From: an uncultured Opitutia bacterium
GTDB taxonomy: Bacteria > Verrucomicrobiota > Verrucomicrobiia > Opitutales > UBA953
DNA length: 10,640 nucleotides
NCBI GenBank assembly: GCA_937874455.1
Contig: CALNBE010000037.1
Location: forward strand, 1-10,640
Direction: 5' to 3'
Both the position numbers and the translations under genes were made by a program. Below, in pieces: positions 1-8,586 of the stretch. Numbering within the stretch: position 1 is the first letter of the stretch; every line of letters begins with the position of its first letter. The notes under the pieces are model-generated. The model saw only the letters and a list, made by a program, of their open reading frames with translations, was not told where the DNA came from and searched no databases.

Positions 1-1341
1 GCAACCCGAGGCTGATGCTGGCGGCCGGGGAAAATCCTTGGTCAAAGGCCATGCGGAGCAGGGTGCCCGGAGGAAACAGCAGGGAAAGCCAGGCTGTGTC
101 AGGCAAATAGAATATCAGAAAATGGCCCGCCAGCGCGCCGAAGAAAACCAGCGTTGCCCAAAGGAAAAGGTGGACCATGCGGTCGCCGCCGAGCAGCCGT
201 TGGGAAATTCCGGCTAGCGCCAGGGGAAACGCGAAGGAAACGCAGGCCCCGCCGAGGAAAAAGAAGGCGGCGGGAATCGGCGGCCAGGGCAGCCGCTCCA
301 CCCAGAACGGCAGCGCGGCCAGGGCGCGCAGGCGAGGAAAAACAGATTGTTGCGGTTGGTGGCGGGCACGGTGGGCGCGAGCAGCCGGGCGCTCCAGCGC
401 CGCCAGCGGCCCCAGTCGGCAAACATTTCCTCCGCACGGGCCGGATCGCGCAGACTGCGCAGGGTGGCGGAGAAAAAGAAGACTAGGAACACTCCCGGCG
501 CGGCCAGCAGCACGCCGAGCAGTGTCAGCCCAAAGGGCGCGCCCGCCGTCCCGAGCAAAAAGGCCGGCAGGAGCAGCAGCCAGCCCAGGGTTTTGAGCCG
601 GACCGCAGCGTTGTCGAAAGGGGAGGCGGAGAAGGAAGAACCTAATGCGAGCAGCAGCAACGCGTAGTTGAGGAGGAGGAAATCGCAGACCAGAAAAACA
701 AGACCCGGATGCTCGGTGATGGAAAAACCGACGGCACCGAATACCGCAAACAGGGAAAATATCAGGAACGAAAGCAGCTGCGGCAGGATGAAGATGAGCA
801 GGATGGTGCAAATAATGATGCCGATTCGCCGGAGCATGGAGGCCAGCAGCGCCAGCGAGGAGAGAAAGGAGGCGCAGCAAACCAGCAGCAGGAAAATGTG
901 CAGATTCAGCAAGAGGTCGAAGTGCCCGAAGAAATAGCGAATCAACAGGTAGGGCAGCAAACTGGCGGCGATCACCAGCAATTGGAACAGCAGTGAGCTC
1001 CATTTCCCGAGCAAGATGCCCCAGAGCGACGGCACGCAGAGCTGGAGCAATTCCAACGTGTCCTTTTTCCGTTCTTGGTAAATGGCGCTCAGCCCGCGCA
1101 AACTGACCAGCCCCATGCTGCAGCCGACTAGCGTCCAGAAGAGTCCATCGGCGGCTTCCATGTTCACTTCATCCGCCAAGGTGAGAACCATCCAGCAGAA
1201 CAACGCCAGTTGCAGGAGGAAAAATATCCCGAGAAAAATCCGGCTTCGCAGCCCCTGACGCAGCTCCTTGACCGCCATCGGACCGAGCCAGTCGGGAAAA
1301 TCGGCTGGAATCGGCGGGAGGGACGGCTCGGAGGAAATCAT
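1..1341 (-). CDS. ABC-2 type transporter permease, second paralogue; frameshifted and cut by window edge
   Basis: Multi-span inner-membrane protein, probably one half of the permease of an ABC exporter whose ATPase lies at 2785-3783. It starts with ATG at 1341, 9 bases after the stop of the preceding permease. The cytoplasmic N-terminus holds FPDWLGPMAVKELRQGLRS, then TM1 (about residues 36-58), TM2 (about 66-85), and a conserved block with TLELLQL, GKWSSLL and SLLPYLLIRYFFG, all shared with the paralogue at 1351-2778. Several more spans follow. The reading frame is good to residue 337 (Leu-Ala, 331-336). It then runs into an Arg/Pro/Cys-rich stretch ending at 214. Stepping back one base at 331 restores a hydrophobic reading frame (LRALAALPFWVERL, then AAFFFLGGACVSFAFPLALA and further spans) that stays open to base 1 and is colinear with the C-terminal half of the paralogue. 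Roughly 40 residues are expected beyond the left edge. Substrate is unknown. Family assignment is confident; whether the gene is functional is not settled. Confidence 0.8.
329..336 (-). other. Frameshift site in second permease gene
   Basis: On the minus strand the codons read CTC GCC TGC GCG. One extra C (GCC CTG CGC GCC) gives Leu-Ala-Leu-Arg-Ala and joins the two hydrophobic halves of the permease. The change is therefore a one-base loss, most simply in a short C run. It could be a sequencing error, a true mutation, or (less likely) recoding; no canonical -1 slippery heptamer is visible. Confidence 0.75.
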
Positions 1342-1343
1342 GA
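1328..1343. repeat. 16-base exact repeat copy 1, at start codon of second permease
   Basis: The 16 bases tcggaggaaatcatga occur here and again at 3770-3785. Both copies straddle the minus-strand start codon of a gene (permease B here, the ABC ATPase there) and encode Met-Ile-Ser-Ser followed by an acidic residue. This may be a conserved translation-initiation context, a trace of local copying, or a product of the general abundance of GGAGGAAA in this DNA. Confidence 0.5.
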
Positions 1344-1350
1344 GCGAATT

Positions 1351-2778
1351 TTAACGCGGCAATTCGCCCCGCTCACCCCGGCACATGCGATTGACGGCAA
1401 GAAAATCCCGTATCACGAAAGGTGCCAGCACGATGCTGACGAGGAAAAATATGGTAAAGGAAATCCCGAAGTTGGTGGTCCAGCTCCCGCTGTCGCTAAG
1501 GAAGAGCAGCGTGAGCGGCGAAAAATAGGACAGCACCGAAGCCGTTCCGGCGAGCAGCGGAACCGCATCCATTGCCCGCAGCAGGACGGCCACAGCGAAG
1601 AGCAGGCATTCCAGCAGGACGAAAATAAAATACCGCCCGAGAAAGCCCATGCGGGGAAACAGCCGGTGGCCCAGCCGGGTGAGGGCGAAGGGCAGAAGCA
1701 GGGTGCTGGCAGTGGAGAGGGCGATGATGAACAGATCGCGATCCCCTGTTTGGAGGATTAGCGGAGAAAAGAAGAGCGCCAGCGCCAGCAGCGAGAAGAG
1801 AATTCCTCCGCCCTGGGACGGCCCGAGGAGGAAAGCGGTAAGGCGGCCCAGAATTCCCGCGCGATTAAACGGCTTGAAGGCCGGAATGGCGGGGGAAGTT
1901 GGCGTCAACACCGCATCGATCAGCACGATGGCCGCGGGCAGGGCGGCCATCATGGTGCTGAACATGATTTCCTTGTCGGCCTCCGCGAGCAGCGCGATCC
2001 AGGGCGGGAGCAGGAGCAGCAGGGCGGCGAGCCGTTTGCGCGTGGCTAGGTTGTCAGAGACGGAGGCGATTTTCCCCGCGGCGAGAAAGAGAAAGGTGGC
2101 GGCGTAAACCAGCGCGTAGCCGGCGAGAACAGCGCAGGCTCCGAGGAGCTGCCCCAGCGTTTCGAAGTCGAGAGACACGCCGCCCACCCACAACAGGGTG
2201 ACGGGAATGAAGTAGAGCAGGGACAGCCCGAAGAGGCCGGCGATAATGCTGAGCCAGATGCCGTAGCAGGAGATGAAAGTGACAAACGCGCTCAGTATGA
2301 CGGCGAAGAAAAGCGCGAAGGAAAAGAGAAAGATGTCGTTCATCGGCTCGATCGCGCCAAAGAAATACCGCAGTACCGCGTAGGGCAGCAGGCTGGCGAT
2401 AAAGAGCAGGATCTGGAGTAGCAGGGAGCTCCATTTGCCAAAAATAATTTTCCATGCGCTCTGGCGGGTGAGTTGGAGCAGTTCCAAAGTGTTGCCGCGG
2501 ATCTCACTCCGTACCGCGCCCAGTCCGCGAAAAATCAAGGCGGCCAGACCGACAAAGAAAATCGCCCAAAACACGGCATTGCTGCCGGAGGAATCGCTGG
2601 CACTTCCGGCAATGGAGCCCAGGCACCAGAAGATCAGCAGCAGGTGGAGCAGCATGAAGGCGATGGCGAAGACATGGCTGCGCAGGCCTTGGCGAACCTC
2701 CTTGACGATGGTCGGACTGAGCCAGTCGGGGAAGTCGCGGGGAATGGTGGCGGGCGGAATCTGGGAGGGATCAGACAT
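1351..2778 (-). CDS. ABC-2 type transporter permease, first paralogue
   Basis: Intact 475-residue polytopic inner-membrane protein, probably the first permease subunit of the exporter energised by the ATPase just upstream, whose stop lies 6 bases before this ATG (2778). A short cytoplasmic N-terminus carries FPDWLSPTIVKEVRQGLRS. About a dozen hydrophobic spans follow: near residues 36-58, 67-85, 108-130, 146-170, 174-195, 205-230, 248-287 (two), 322-341 and four more to about 465. The stretch with NTLELLQLT, GKWSSLLLQ and SLLPYAVLRYFFG matches the neighbouring permease and is the best family marker. At 475 residues with about 12 or more spans it is longer than the classical six-span ABC-2 permease, so it may be a duplicated or extended form. 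No Shine-Dalgarno sequence precedes the ATG, and the gene is probably translated from the same mRNA as its neighbours. Substrate is unknown; family assignment rests on pattern and ATPase linkage. Confidence 0.88.
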   Translation of the reverse strand: MSDPSQIPPATIPRDFPDWLSPTIVKEVRQGLRSHVFAIAFMLLHLLLIFWCLGSIAGSASDSSGSNAVFWAIFFVGLAALIFRGLGAVRSEIRGNTLELLQLTRQSAWKIIFGKWSSLLLQILLFIASLLPYAVLRYFFGAIEPMNDIFLFSFALFFAVILSAFVTFISCYGIWLSIIAGLFGLSLLYFIPVTLLWVGGVSLDFETLGQLLGACAVLAGYALVYAATFLFLAAGKIASVSDNLATRKRLAALLLLLPPWIALLAEADKEIMFSTMMAALPAAIVLIDAVLTPTSPAIPAFKPFNRAGILGRLTAFLLGPSQGGGILFSLLALALFFSPLILQTGDRDLFIIALSTASTLLLPFALTRLGHRLFPRMGFLGRYFIFVLLECLLFAVAVLLRAMDAVPLLAGTASVLSYFSPLTLLFLSDSGSWTTNFGISFTIFFLVSIVLAPFVIRDFLAVNRMCRGERGELPR

Positions 2779-2784
2779 GGCGGA

Positions 2785-3783
2785 TTATTTGCGGGCCTTG
2801 ATCATTTCGACAAAAGCGTCCTCCAATCGGCGTTCCTCGCGGTGAAACTCGGTCACGTTGTGGCCGTCGAGAACCAGGCGGCGGAGAGAGGCGGCGATGT
2901 CCTCGGGTTTGGAGAGGGAGCAGCGCAAGCGGGCCCCGTTGCGGAGGGTTTCGAGCGGCTCCCAGCCCGGCTGAACGGTGGCCCATTCGGCGAGTTTTTC
3001 CGGGTGATCGGCGACGTGGATGCAGTAGGTGGCGGTGCCGTTGGTGGTGCCAGTTTTCAGCGTTTCGGCGGAGCCGTGGTGGACCAGTTGCCCGTTGTCG
3101 ATGAAGAGGAGGGAGTCGCACATCTCGCCCAGCTCGGAGAGAATGTGGGAGCTGATGAAGAGCGTTTTCCCCCGCGCGGAGAGCAGGCGAACCAGGTTTT
3201 TGAATTCGATGCGCGCCTTGGGATCGAGCCCGGCGGCGGGCTCGTCGAGGATGAGGAACTCGGGATCGTGGAGCAGCATCCGCCCGAAGCAAACCCGCTG
3301 GCCCATGCCCTTGGAGAGTTTGTTGACCATGCGGTTGGCGAGCGGGCCGAGTTCGGCGAAGGCCATTACGTCGTCGATGCGCTCGGCGCGCTGGTGTTTT
3401 TTTAAACCGCAGGCGCGGGCGTAAAAATCGAGGTATTCGAGCACCGTCATGTGGTCGTAGGCCCCATAGGCATCGGGCATCCAGCCGATGGCGGCGCGGA
3501 CGGCGCGGGGATTGTCGCGCAGGTCGTGGCCTTTGATGGTCACACTGCCGTGGGAAGGCAGGTCGAGGGTGGCGAGGATGCGCATGGTGGTGGTTTTTCC
3601 CGCGCCGTTGGCGCCGATGAAACCGACTACCTGGCCGGGGTAGATGTCGAAGGAAATGCCGCGCACCGCGTGGACATTGCCGAAGGCGCGGTGGAGGTTG
3701 CGCACGGAAACCAAGGGTGGCTGGTCGGAGACCGGTGCGGCGGGGAGTGGCGGCGGAGAAATTTGCTGGTCGGAGGAAATCAT
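2785..3783 (-). CDS. ABC transporter ATP-binding protein (ABC-2 exporter type)
   Basis: Cytoplasmic ATPase of 332 residues that would power the two permeases encoded immediately downstream. Visible motifs in order: Walker A GANGAGKTT (57-65); a Q-loop region reading GWMPDAYGAYDHM (from residue 100), in which Asp replaces the usual Gln; signature LSKGMGQRV (156-164); Walker B FLILDEP (176-182); D-loop AAGLDP; and H-loop His213 in SSH. About 25 residues of Pro-rich lead precede the nucleotide-binding domain. A 90-residue C-terminal extension (about 240-332) is typical of exporters of the drug/antibiotic and Gld/Nat type. ATG 3783 is 18 bases after the stop of the 598-residue protein, and the gene ends 6 bases before permease A, so translational coupling is likely. 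No SD is seen. ATPase identity is near certain; the substrate cannot be told from the sequence. Confidence 0.95.
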   Translation of the reverse strand: MISSDQQISPPPLPAAPVSDQPPLVSVRNLHRAFGNVHAVRGISFDIYPGQVVGFIGANGAGKTTTMRILATLDLPSHGSVTIKGHDLRDNPRAVRAAIGWMPDAYGAYDHMTVLEYLDFYARACGLKKHQRAERIDDVMAFAELGPLANRMVNKLSKGMGQRVCFGRMLLHDPEFLILDEPAAGLDPKARIEFKNLVRLLSARGKTLFISSHILSELGEMCDSLLFIDNGQLVHHGSAETLKTGTTNGTATYCIHVADHPEKLAEWATVQPGWEPLETLRNGARLRCSLSKPEDIAASLRRLVLDGHNVTEFHREERRLEDAFVEMIKARK

Positions 3784-3785
3784 GA
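3770..3785. repeat. 16-base exact repeat copy 2, at start codon of ABC ATPase
   Basis: Second copy of tcggaggaaatcatga (first at 1328-1343). It covers the ATG and first codons (Met-Ile-Ser-Ser-Asp) of the ABC ATPase gene on the minus strand. The protein sequences diverge straight after the shared four residues. Confidence 0.5.
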
Positions 3786-3801
3786 CAATGGGCGCGGTAA
3801 T

Positions 3802-5598
3802 TTATTGGGCGGAGGAAAATTGGACTGGTCCGGTGAGCAGGACGATGTCGTGCTCCCAATTGACGGATTCGAGGGTGGGGATGGCGATGGCACCGGGTTT
3901 GGCGGCGAGGGCGAAGAACTGTCCTGGGTGGACCGCGGAGGAAATTTTCTCCCGCAAGATCCGTCCGGCGAGATCCTGTTGAGGTTTGAGCCATTTCTCG
4001 AAGTCCTTGCGGGATTTTTCCGTCAAGGGAACGCTGACGCCCGGTGCGAGACGTTGGGCGTGGTAGAAAGTTTCTCCATCGGGGGCGATGATGTAGAGTT
4101 CGGCGAGCGGGTATTCAAAGCCTGCCAGCGCCTGGCCTGGCCGGCCATCGGCGGGCAGGGAGACCCGGATGCCGCCGTGCACGGTGTGGAGGGTCTGGAG
4201 CAACTGGGCCTGGCTGGCGCGGCTGCCAAACCAGTCGCCGGACCAGCCGGTGGCGGTGCGGGTGGCGTCCTTGGTGCCCGAACCCGTGTCGGCGATTTCG
4301 ATGGGGAGAATTTGGGCGGTAGCGGGGAAATCGAAGCTGGAGCCTAGTAGCAAACCGGTGCGGGAGATCTGTTCCTGAGTAAGGGCCAGGCGTTTTTGCT
4401 CCGGCAGCAGGCAACCCAAAGTGAGCCGCGCCCCGTGCCCACCGGTGCCGTCGCTTAGTAGGATGATGCCGAAGAGCAGCAGGCTGGTGGCGATGGCGAT
4501 GGCCGGGGTGGTCCAGAGAATGCGGTAGCGGCGTTTGCTGGGAGCGAGGAGGAAAAAGTTAACCGGACCGATGACGATGGCGAAGGCCAGCATGAAAATG
4601 GAGAGCAGGCCGACGTTGCGAGAGAAGGACGGCACGAGTTTTTGCAGCCCCCAGCCGTGGTTGTAGGCGTTGCCGGTGCTGCCGTTTGGGTCGTCCTGAA
4701 TGAGGACGGAAAGCGCGGTGTCCTTGCTGATTGTGCGGGCGATCAGTTGGGCGGGTTTTTCAATGGATTTGGCGGAGAGGATGAGCAGGTGAATGCTGCC
4801 CAGTCCCAGCGTGGCAAAGGAACCGTCCTCGTTCAATTGCGCACCGGGCAGGTGAAAGGCGGCGCGCTGCTCCGCGGTGTCGTGGAGCAGGTAGAGTTTT
4901 CCTCCGAGCCCGATCCATTCGGCGATGGCCGCCTGGCTGCCGGGTGGCAGGGTGTTCCATTCGACGGCGCTGAGCCAGACCGAGGTGAAGGCGGCGTAGG
5001 CGCGCCAGTCGTCGGGCGCGGCGGCGGGGGCAATCCGGGCTCCGCGAAAATTTTGGCTGCGCGAGGAGGAAATAATGGCGTCGAGTTCCTGCTCGATTTG
5101 TCCGCCGTAGGTGGTGTTGGTCTGCTCGCCGATGCCAATGAAGATGGATTTGCTGTTCCAGTTTTGGCTATTGGCGATGCGCGTTGCCCCGTCGCGAATG
5201 CCGGGACCGATGAGGCGGAGGGAAATGTCGGCATAGCTCTCGTTGGAGAGTACCGGGATGTAAACGTAGGTCTGGGTGCGCTCGCCCGGCCCGACGGAAA
5301 ACGTGGCGGAACCGGAGGTGGAAAACGTGGCGCCGCTCCGGCCAAAACGGCTGCTGCGGTGTTCGTAGGCGAGGTGAAAAGTCTGCGGGCTGTTGGTGCG
5401 GTTGCGCAGCGTGACCAGCACCGGGGCGAAACCGCCGGGCGGCACCTGGTCGAGGAAGCTTTCCATGGTGACCTCGACCGGCGGCTGGTTGACCAGTTGC
5501 ACCGGGAGGGCGGTGGCGGCCGGAAGGGAAATGGCGAAAACTCCCGGCAGGAGAAGGAGCGCAAAGGAAAACGCGCGGCGGAGGAAAAAATGCGGCAT
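3802..5598 (-). CDS. Exported membrane-anchored protein with GATase-like periplasmic region
   Basis: 598-residue protein of unknown function, encoded between the MoxR and ABC ATPase genes. The N-terminus is a signal peptide (Arg-rich start, hydrophobic core about 9-24, likely cleavage near the Ala-rich residues 27-30). Residues 30-140 look like a beta-rich immunoglobulin-like domain. Residues about 145-300 resemble the glutamine-amidotransferase-like fold found in membrane proteins of MoxR and Gld-type clusters (a WLSAVEWNTLPPGSQAAI-like helix, then a GGKLYLL strand). Two membrane spans follow (about 329-352 and 360-381) with the motif IGPVNFFLL and basic KRRYR between them. A second soluble domain (about 385-598) follows the second span and should lie on the same, extracytoplasmic side as the N-terminal domain. 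The only cysteine is Cys396, so no amidotransferase nucleophile is present and a binding or scaffold role is more likely than catalysis. ATG 5598 lies 21 bases after the MoxR stop. Domain calls are by pattern only. Confidence 0.85.
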   Translation of the reverse strand: MPHFFLRRAFSFALLLLPGVFAISLPAATALPVQLVNQPPVEVTMESFLDQVPPGGFAPVLVTLRNRTNSPQTFHLAYEHRSSRFGRSGATFSTSGSATFSVGPGERTQTYVYIPVLSNESYADISLRLIGPGIRDGATRIANSQNWNSKSIFIGIGEQTNTTYGGQIEQELDAIISSSRSQNFRGARIAPAAAPDDWRAYAAFTSVWLSAVEWNTLPPGSQAAIAEWIGLGGKLYLLHDTAEQRAAFHLPGAQLNEDGSFATLGLGSIHLLILSAKSIEKPAQLIARTISKDTALSVLIQDDPNGSTGNAYNHGWGLQKLVPSFSRNVGLLSIFMLAFAIVIGPVNFFLLAPSKRRYRILWTTPAIAIATSLLLFGIILLSDGTGGHGARLTLGCLLPEQKRLALTQEQISRTGLLLGSSFDFPATAQILPIEIADTGSGTKDATRTATGWSGDWFGSRASQAQLLQTLHTVHGGIRVSLPADGRPGQALAGFEYPLAELYIIAPDGETFYHAQRLAPGVSVPLTEKSRKDFEKWLKPQQDLAGRILREKISSAVHPGQFFALAAKPGAIAIPTLESVNWEHDIVLLTGPVQFSSAQ

Positions 5599-5619
5599 GA
5601 TGAAAGCGGGGCGGGGGTT

Positions 5620-6639
<1,020 letters not shown>

Positions 6640-6673
6640 TGTTGTTGGATGAAAGAGTGGGAGGTGGATGGTT

Positions 6674-8453
6674 TTATTGGAAATATTCCTTCAGGGTGGC
6701 GCGTTCCTCGGGAGTAAGGTTGTCGGTCCAGACCGAGTCGCCGCCCGCTCCCTGGTGTTCGGTGGTGCCGCCCTCGGTCGGCCCTTGGTAGGCGTTTTGA
6801 TCGACTTGGTGCTTCCCGGTGCCGAGGCCTTGCAGGTCGCCGAGGGCGTCATGTTGGCGGTCCTCGCTGGAGAGGCTTTCTTTTTTGGCCGCGTTGATGC
6901 TGGCGGGATTCCGGTCGAGGGTCAGCGGCACGGACGGGCCACCGCCTTTTCCTCCCTGCCCGCTGTTTGTTCCTCCCGGAGTGCCACCTTGTTTTGCGGT
7001 GGCGACCGGGCAGGTGGCGCTGCCCGAAGACATGCAGTTGCCGCCTTGGTTGCTGTTGAGGGAAAAGGTGTCGAGTCGGAGCCGGTCGGCGGCGAGGGCT
7101 TGACGGAGCGCGGACAAATGGGCGGTGGTGAGCGGCGCGCGCGCGGCGGGATCGAGCAGCAAATTGTAGATCGCGTCCAGCACCAGCGACTCGTCGGGAT
7201 TGATGACTCCGGGAAAGGCCTTGGGATCGGGCAGCAGCACGAAGCCTTCGTAGTCATTGCCTGGAACACAGCCAGCGGCTTGGAAAGCGCGGAGGCGTTT
7301 TTCCTGAATGCTTTTATCCAGCAGGGCTTTTTCCGTGGGGGAAAGCGGGTGCATCGCCGGACGGATAAGGTGGGCCTGCTGGGTGGAGAAAAGATCGACG
7401 AGGCTTTCGAGTGGATCGGGGGCGGTGTCGGAGAACATGAAAAGATAGATGGAAGGGTCGGGAGCGGGCGGCCCCTTTTTTCCTGCCGGACTGTTTTTCA
7501 GGGCATTGTTGCGGGCTAGGGCGGCACGATTTTTTTTCAGGGTTTCGCGCAATTCGGCCAGTTGCTCCGGCGTCATTTTGGCCAGGGATTTCATGTCGAG
7601 CTGGCGGAGCAAATCGCGCTGGGCGGTGTTGAGCGGCAGATCGGAAAGGTCGAGTCCGCGCAGGGCCTCGGCGAGACTTTCCTGCAAGGCCTCGGCGAGT
7701 CCCTCCGGCAGGTGCTCTTGAAAAGCCTGGGCTTGGGCGACGGCATTTTCGACGGTGGCGAGATCCTTGGCGAGGTTTTGCAGGGCTTGGGCGGTTTGCT
7801 CGCGCAGGTGTCCGGCGGCATCCAACGTGCTGGCCTTGTACCAGTCGTCGGCGGGACGTTGCAGCAGCTGGTCGATTTTTTCCTCCAGTGCTTCGAGCGC
7901 CTGCGGATCGACCACTTTTTCCTCCGCCAGTTGGCGGGTCCAGGTGCTGATATCGGCGAGCGCGGGGAATTTCGGTCGGGCCTTCGGGCGGCTGGCCCCG
8001 CAGGTCGATGGGAACAAAGGCGGCCAGTAGGAGCAGGGCGGCGCTGGAGCAAAGCAAACCGGCAGTGCGGGAGAGGGCCCAGCGGATGGCGGGATTTTTC
8101 CCGGTGACGTTGGCGGGCCAGGGGCCGACTCCGGCGGCGGCGGCGCTCAGGCGGTTGTGCAGGCCGAGGGAAAGGTCAAGCCGGGCCAGCGCGTCACGGC
8201 GGTTTTCAAAGCGGGGGCGGGCTTGAAAAAAAGCGATGACGGCGGACAGCAACAGGGCTGTCGGGTAGGCGGCCCAGAAGAGGAATTCCTTTTCCGGGTG
8301 CGTGCCGCGCAGCCAGAGCAGCAGGGGAATTGCCAGAAAAGTGAGAGTGAAAATTTGCGGGGCGAGGCGGGCCAGCCACCAGCCGAAATTGACGCGCCAA
8401 ACGAGGTGGCGGGCCTGGGAAATCCAATAAGCAGCGTGGGGATGGTTTTTCAC
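6674..8453 (-). CDS. Membrane protein with long helical region and Gly-rich tail; interrupted by one frameshift
   Basis: First gene of the minus-strand cluster; function not recognised. Read with one frame change it makes about 592 residues. I chose GTG 8453; a longer frame reaches TTG 8555, but the added residues lack conserved character. Three membrane spans lie near residues 29-48, 56-77 and 127-148. Between the second and third sits a conserved-looking stretch, ALARLDLSLGLHNRLSAAAA, then GVGPWP. After the third span the frame breaks around 7964-8001. The other frame continues with a long charged helical region (about 164-330, Leu/Gln/Glu-rich, coiled-coil-like), a compact middle domain with YLFMFSDTAPDPLESL and NPDESLVLDAIYNLLLDP, a Gly/Ser/Thr-rich linker with two cysteines, and a C-terminal LTPEERATLKEYF. 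The layout resembles large membrane proteins found beside MoxR in other bacteria, so a MoxR partner role is plausible. As given, no single reading frame encodes the whole protein. Confidence 0.75.
7964..8001 (-). other. Frameshift interval in coiled-coil membrane protein gene
   Basis: The upstream frame is good through Val-Pro-Ile-Asp-Leu-Arg. The downstream frame is good from Ala-Leu-Ala-Asp-Ile-Ser. Moving between them needs one base fewer than is present. Dropping one C from the CCCC run at 7964-7967 (minus strand) gives EIPALADIS; dropping one G from the run at 7996-7999 gives LRASRPK and also works. Both are four-base homopolymers, so an indel error or replication slippage is the likely cause. 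Confidence 0.75.
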
Positions 8454-8574
8454 AGATGGGAGGTGAAAATGGAAATTGCTGAGAGGCCGAAATGAGGCGA
8501 AAACCTTTTGGAACGGCGGAGAAAAGTTTAAAGGGCCTAAAAGGAAAATTGCCAAGGGCGAAGGTGGCGGACAG

Positions 8575-8580
8575 TAAAAT
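8575..8580 (+). promoter_or_regulatory. Possible -10 element before ketopantoate reductase gene
   Basis: TAAAAT lies 6 bases before the ATG at 8587, in an AT-rich pocket (AGTAAAATATTTAC) of otherwise GC-rich DNA. If used, transcription would start at or near the ATG and the mRNA would be nearly leaderless, which fits the absence of an SD. The only -35 candidate, TTGCCA at 8549-8554, is 20 bases away, which is too long for a standard spacer. Weak call. Confidence 0.25.
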
Positions 8581-8586
8581 ATTTAC

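Noticed and set aside
320..350. Programmed -1 frameshifting in permease B
   Set aside because: The run GTTTTTC is not a canonical X-XXY-YYZ heptamer and no downstream structure is obvious; a missing base is simpler.
2771..3994. 407-codon minus-strand frame overlapping the ABC ATPase
   Set aside because: It is the Arg/Pro/His-rich alternate frame of the ATPase gene, which carries Walker A, signature and Walker B in the correct frame.
2473..4347. Two long plus-strand open frames (2473-3405 and 3451-4347)
   Set aside because: Antisense to the ABC ATPase, permease and membrane-protein genes; Gly-rich with no recognisable motif.
8454..8555. Longer start (TTG 8555) for the coiled-coil membrane protein
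   Set aside because: It would leave little room for divergent promoters before 8587, has no SD, and adds 34 residues without membrane or domain character; GTG 8453 fits better, though this is not proved.
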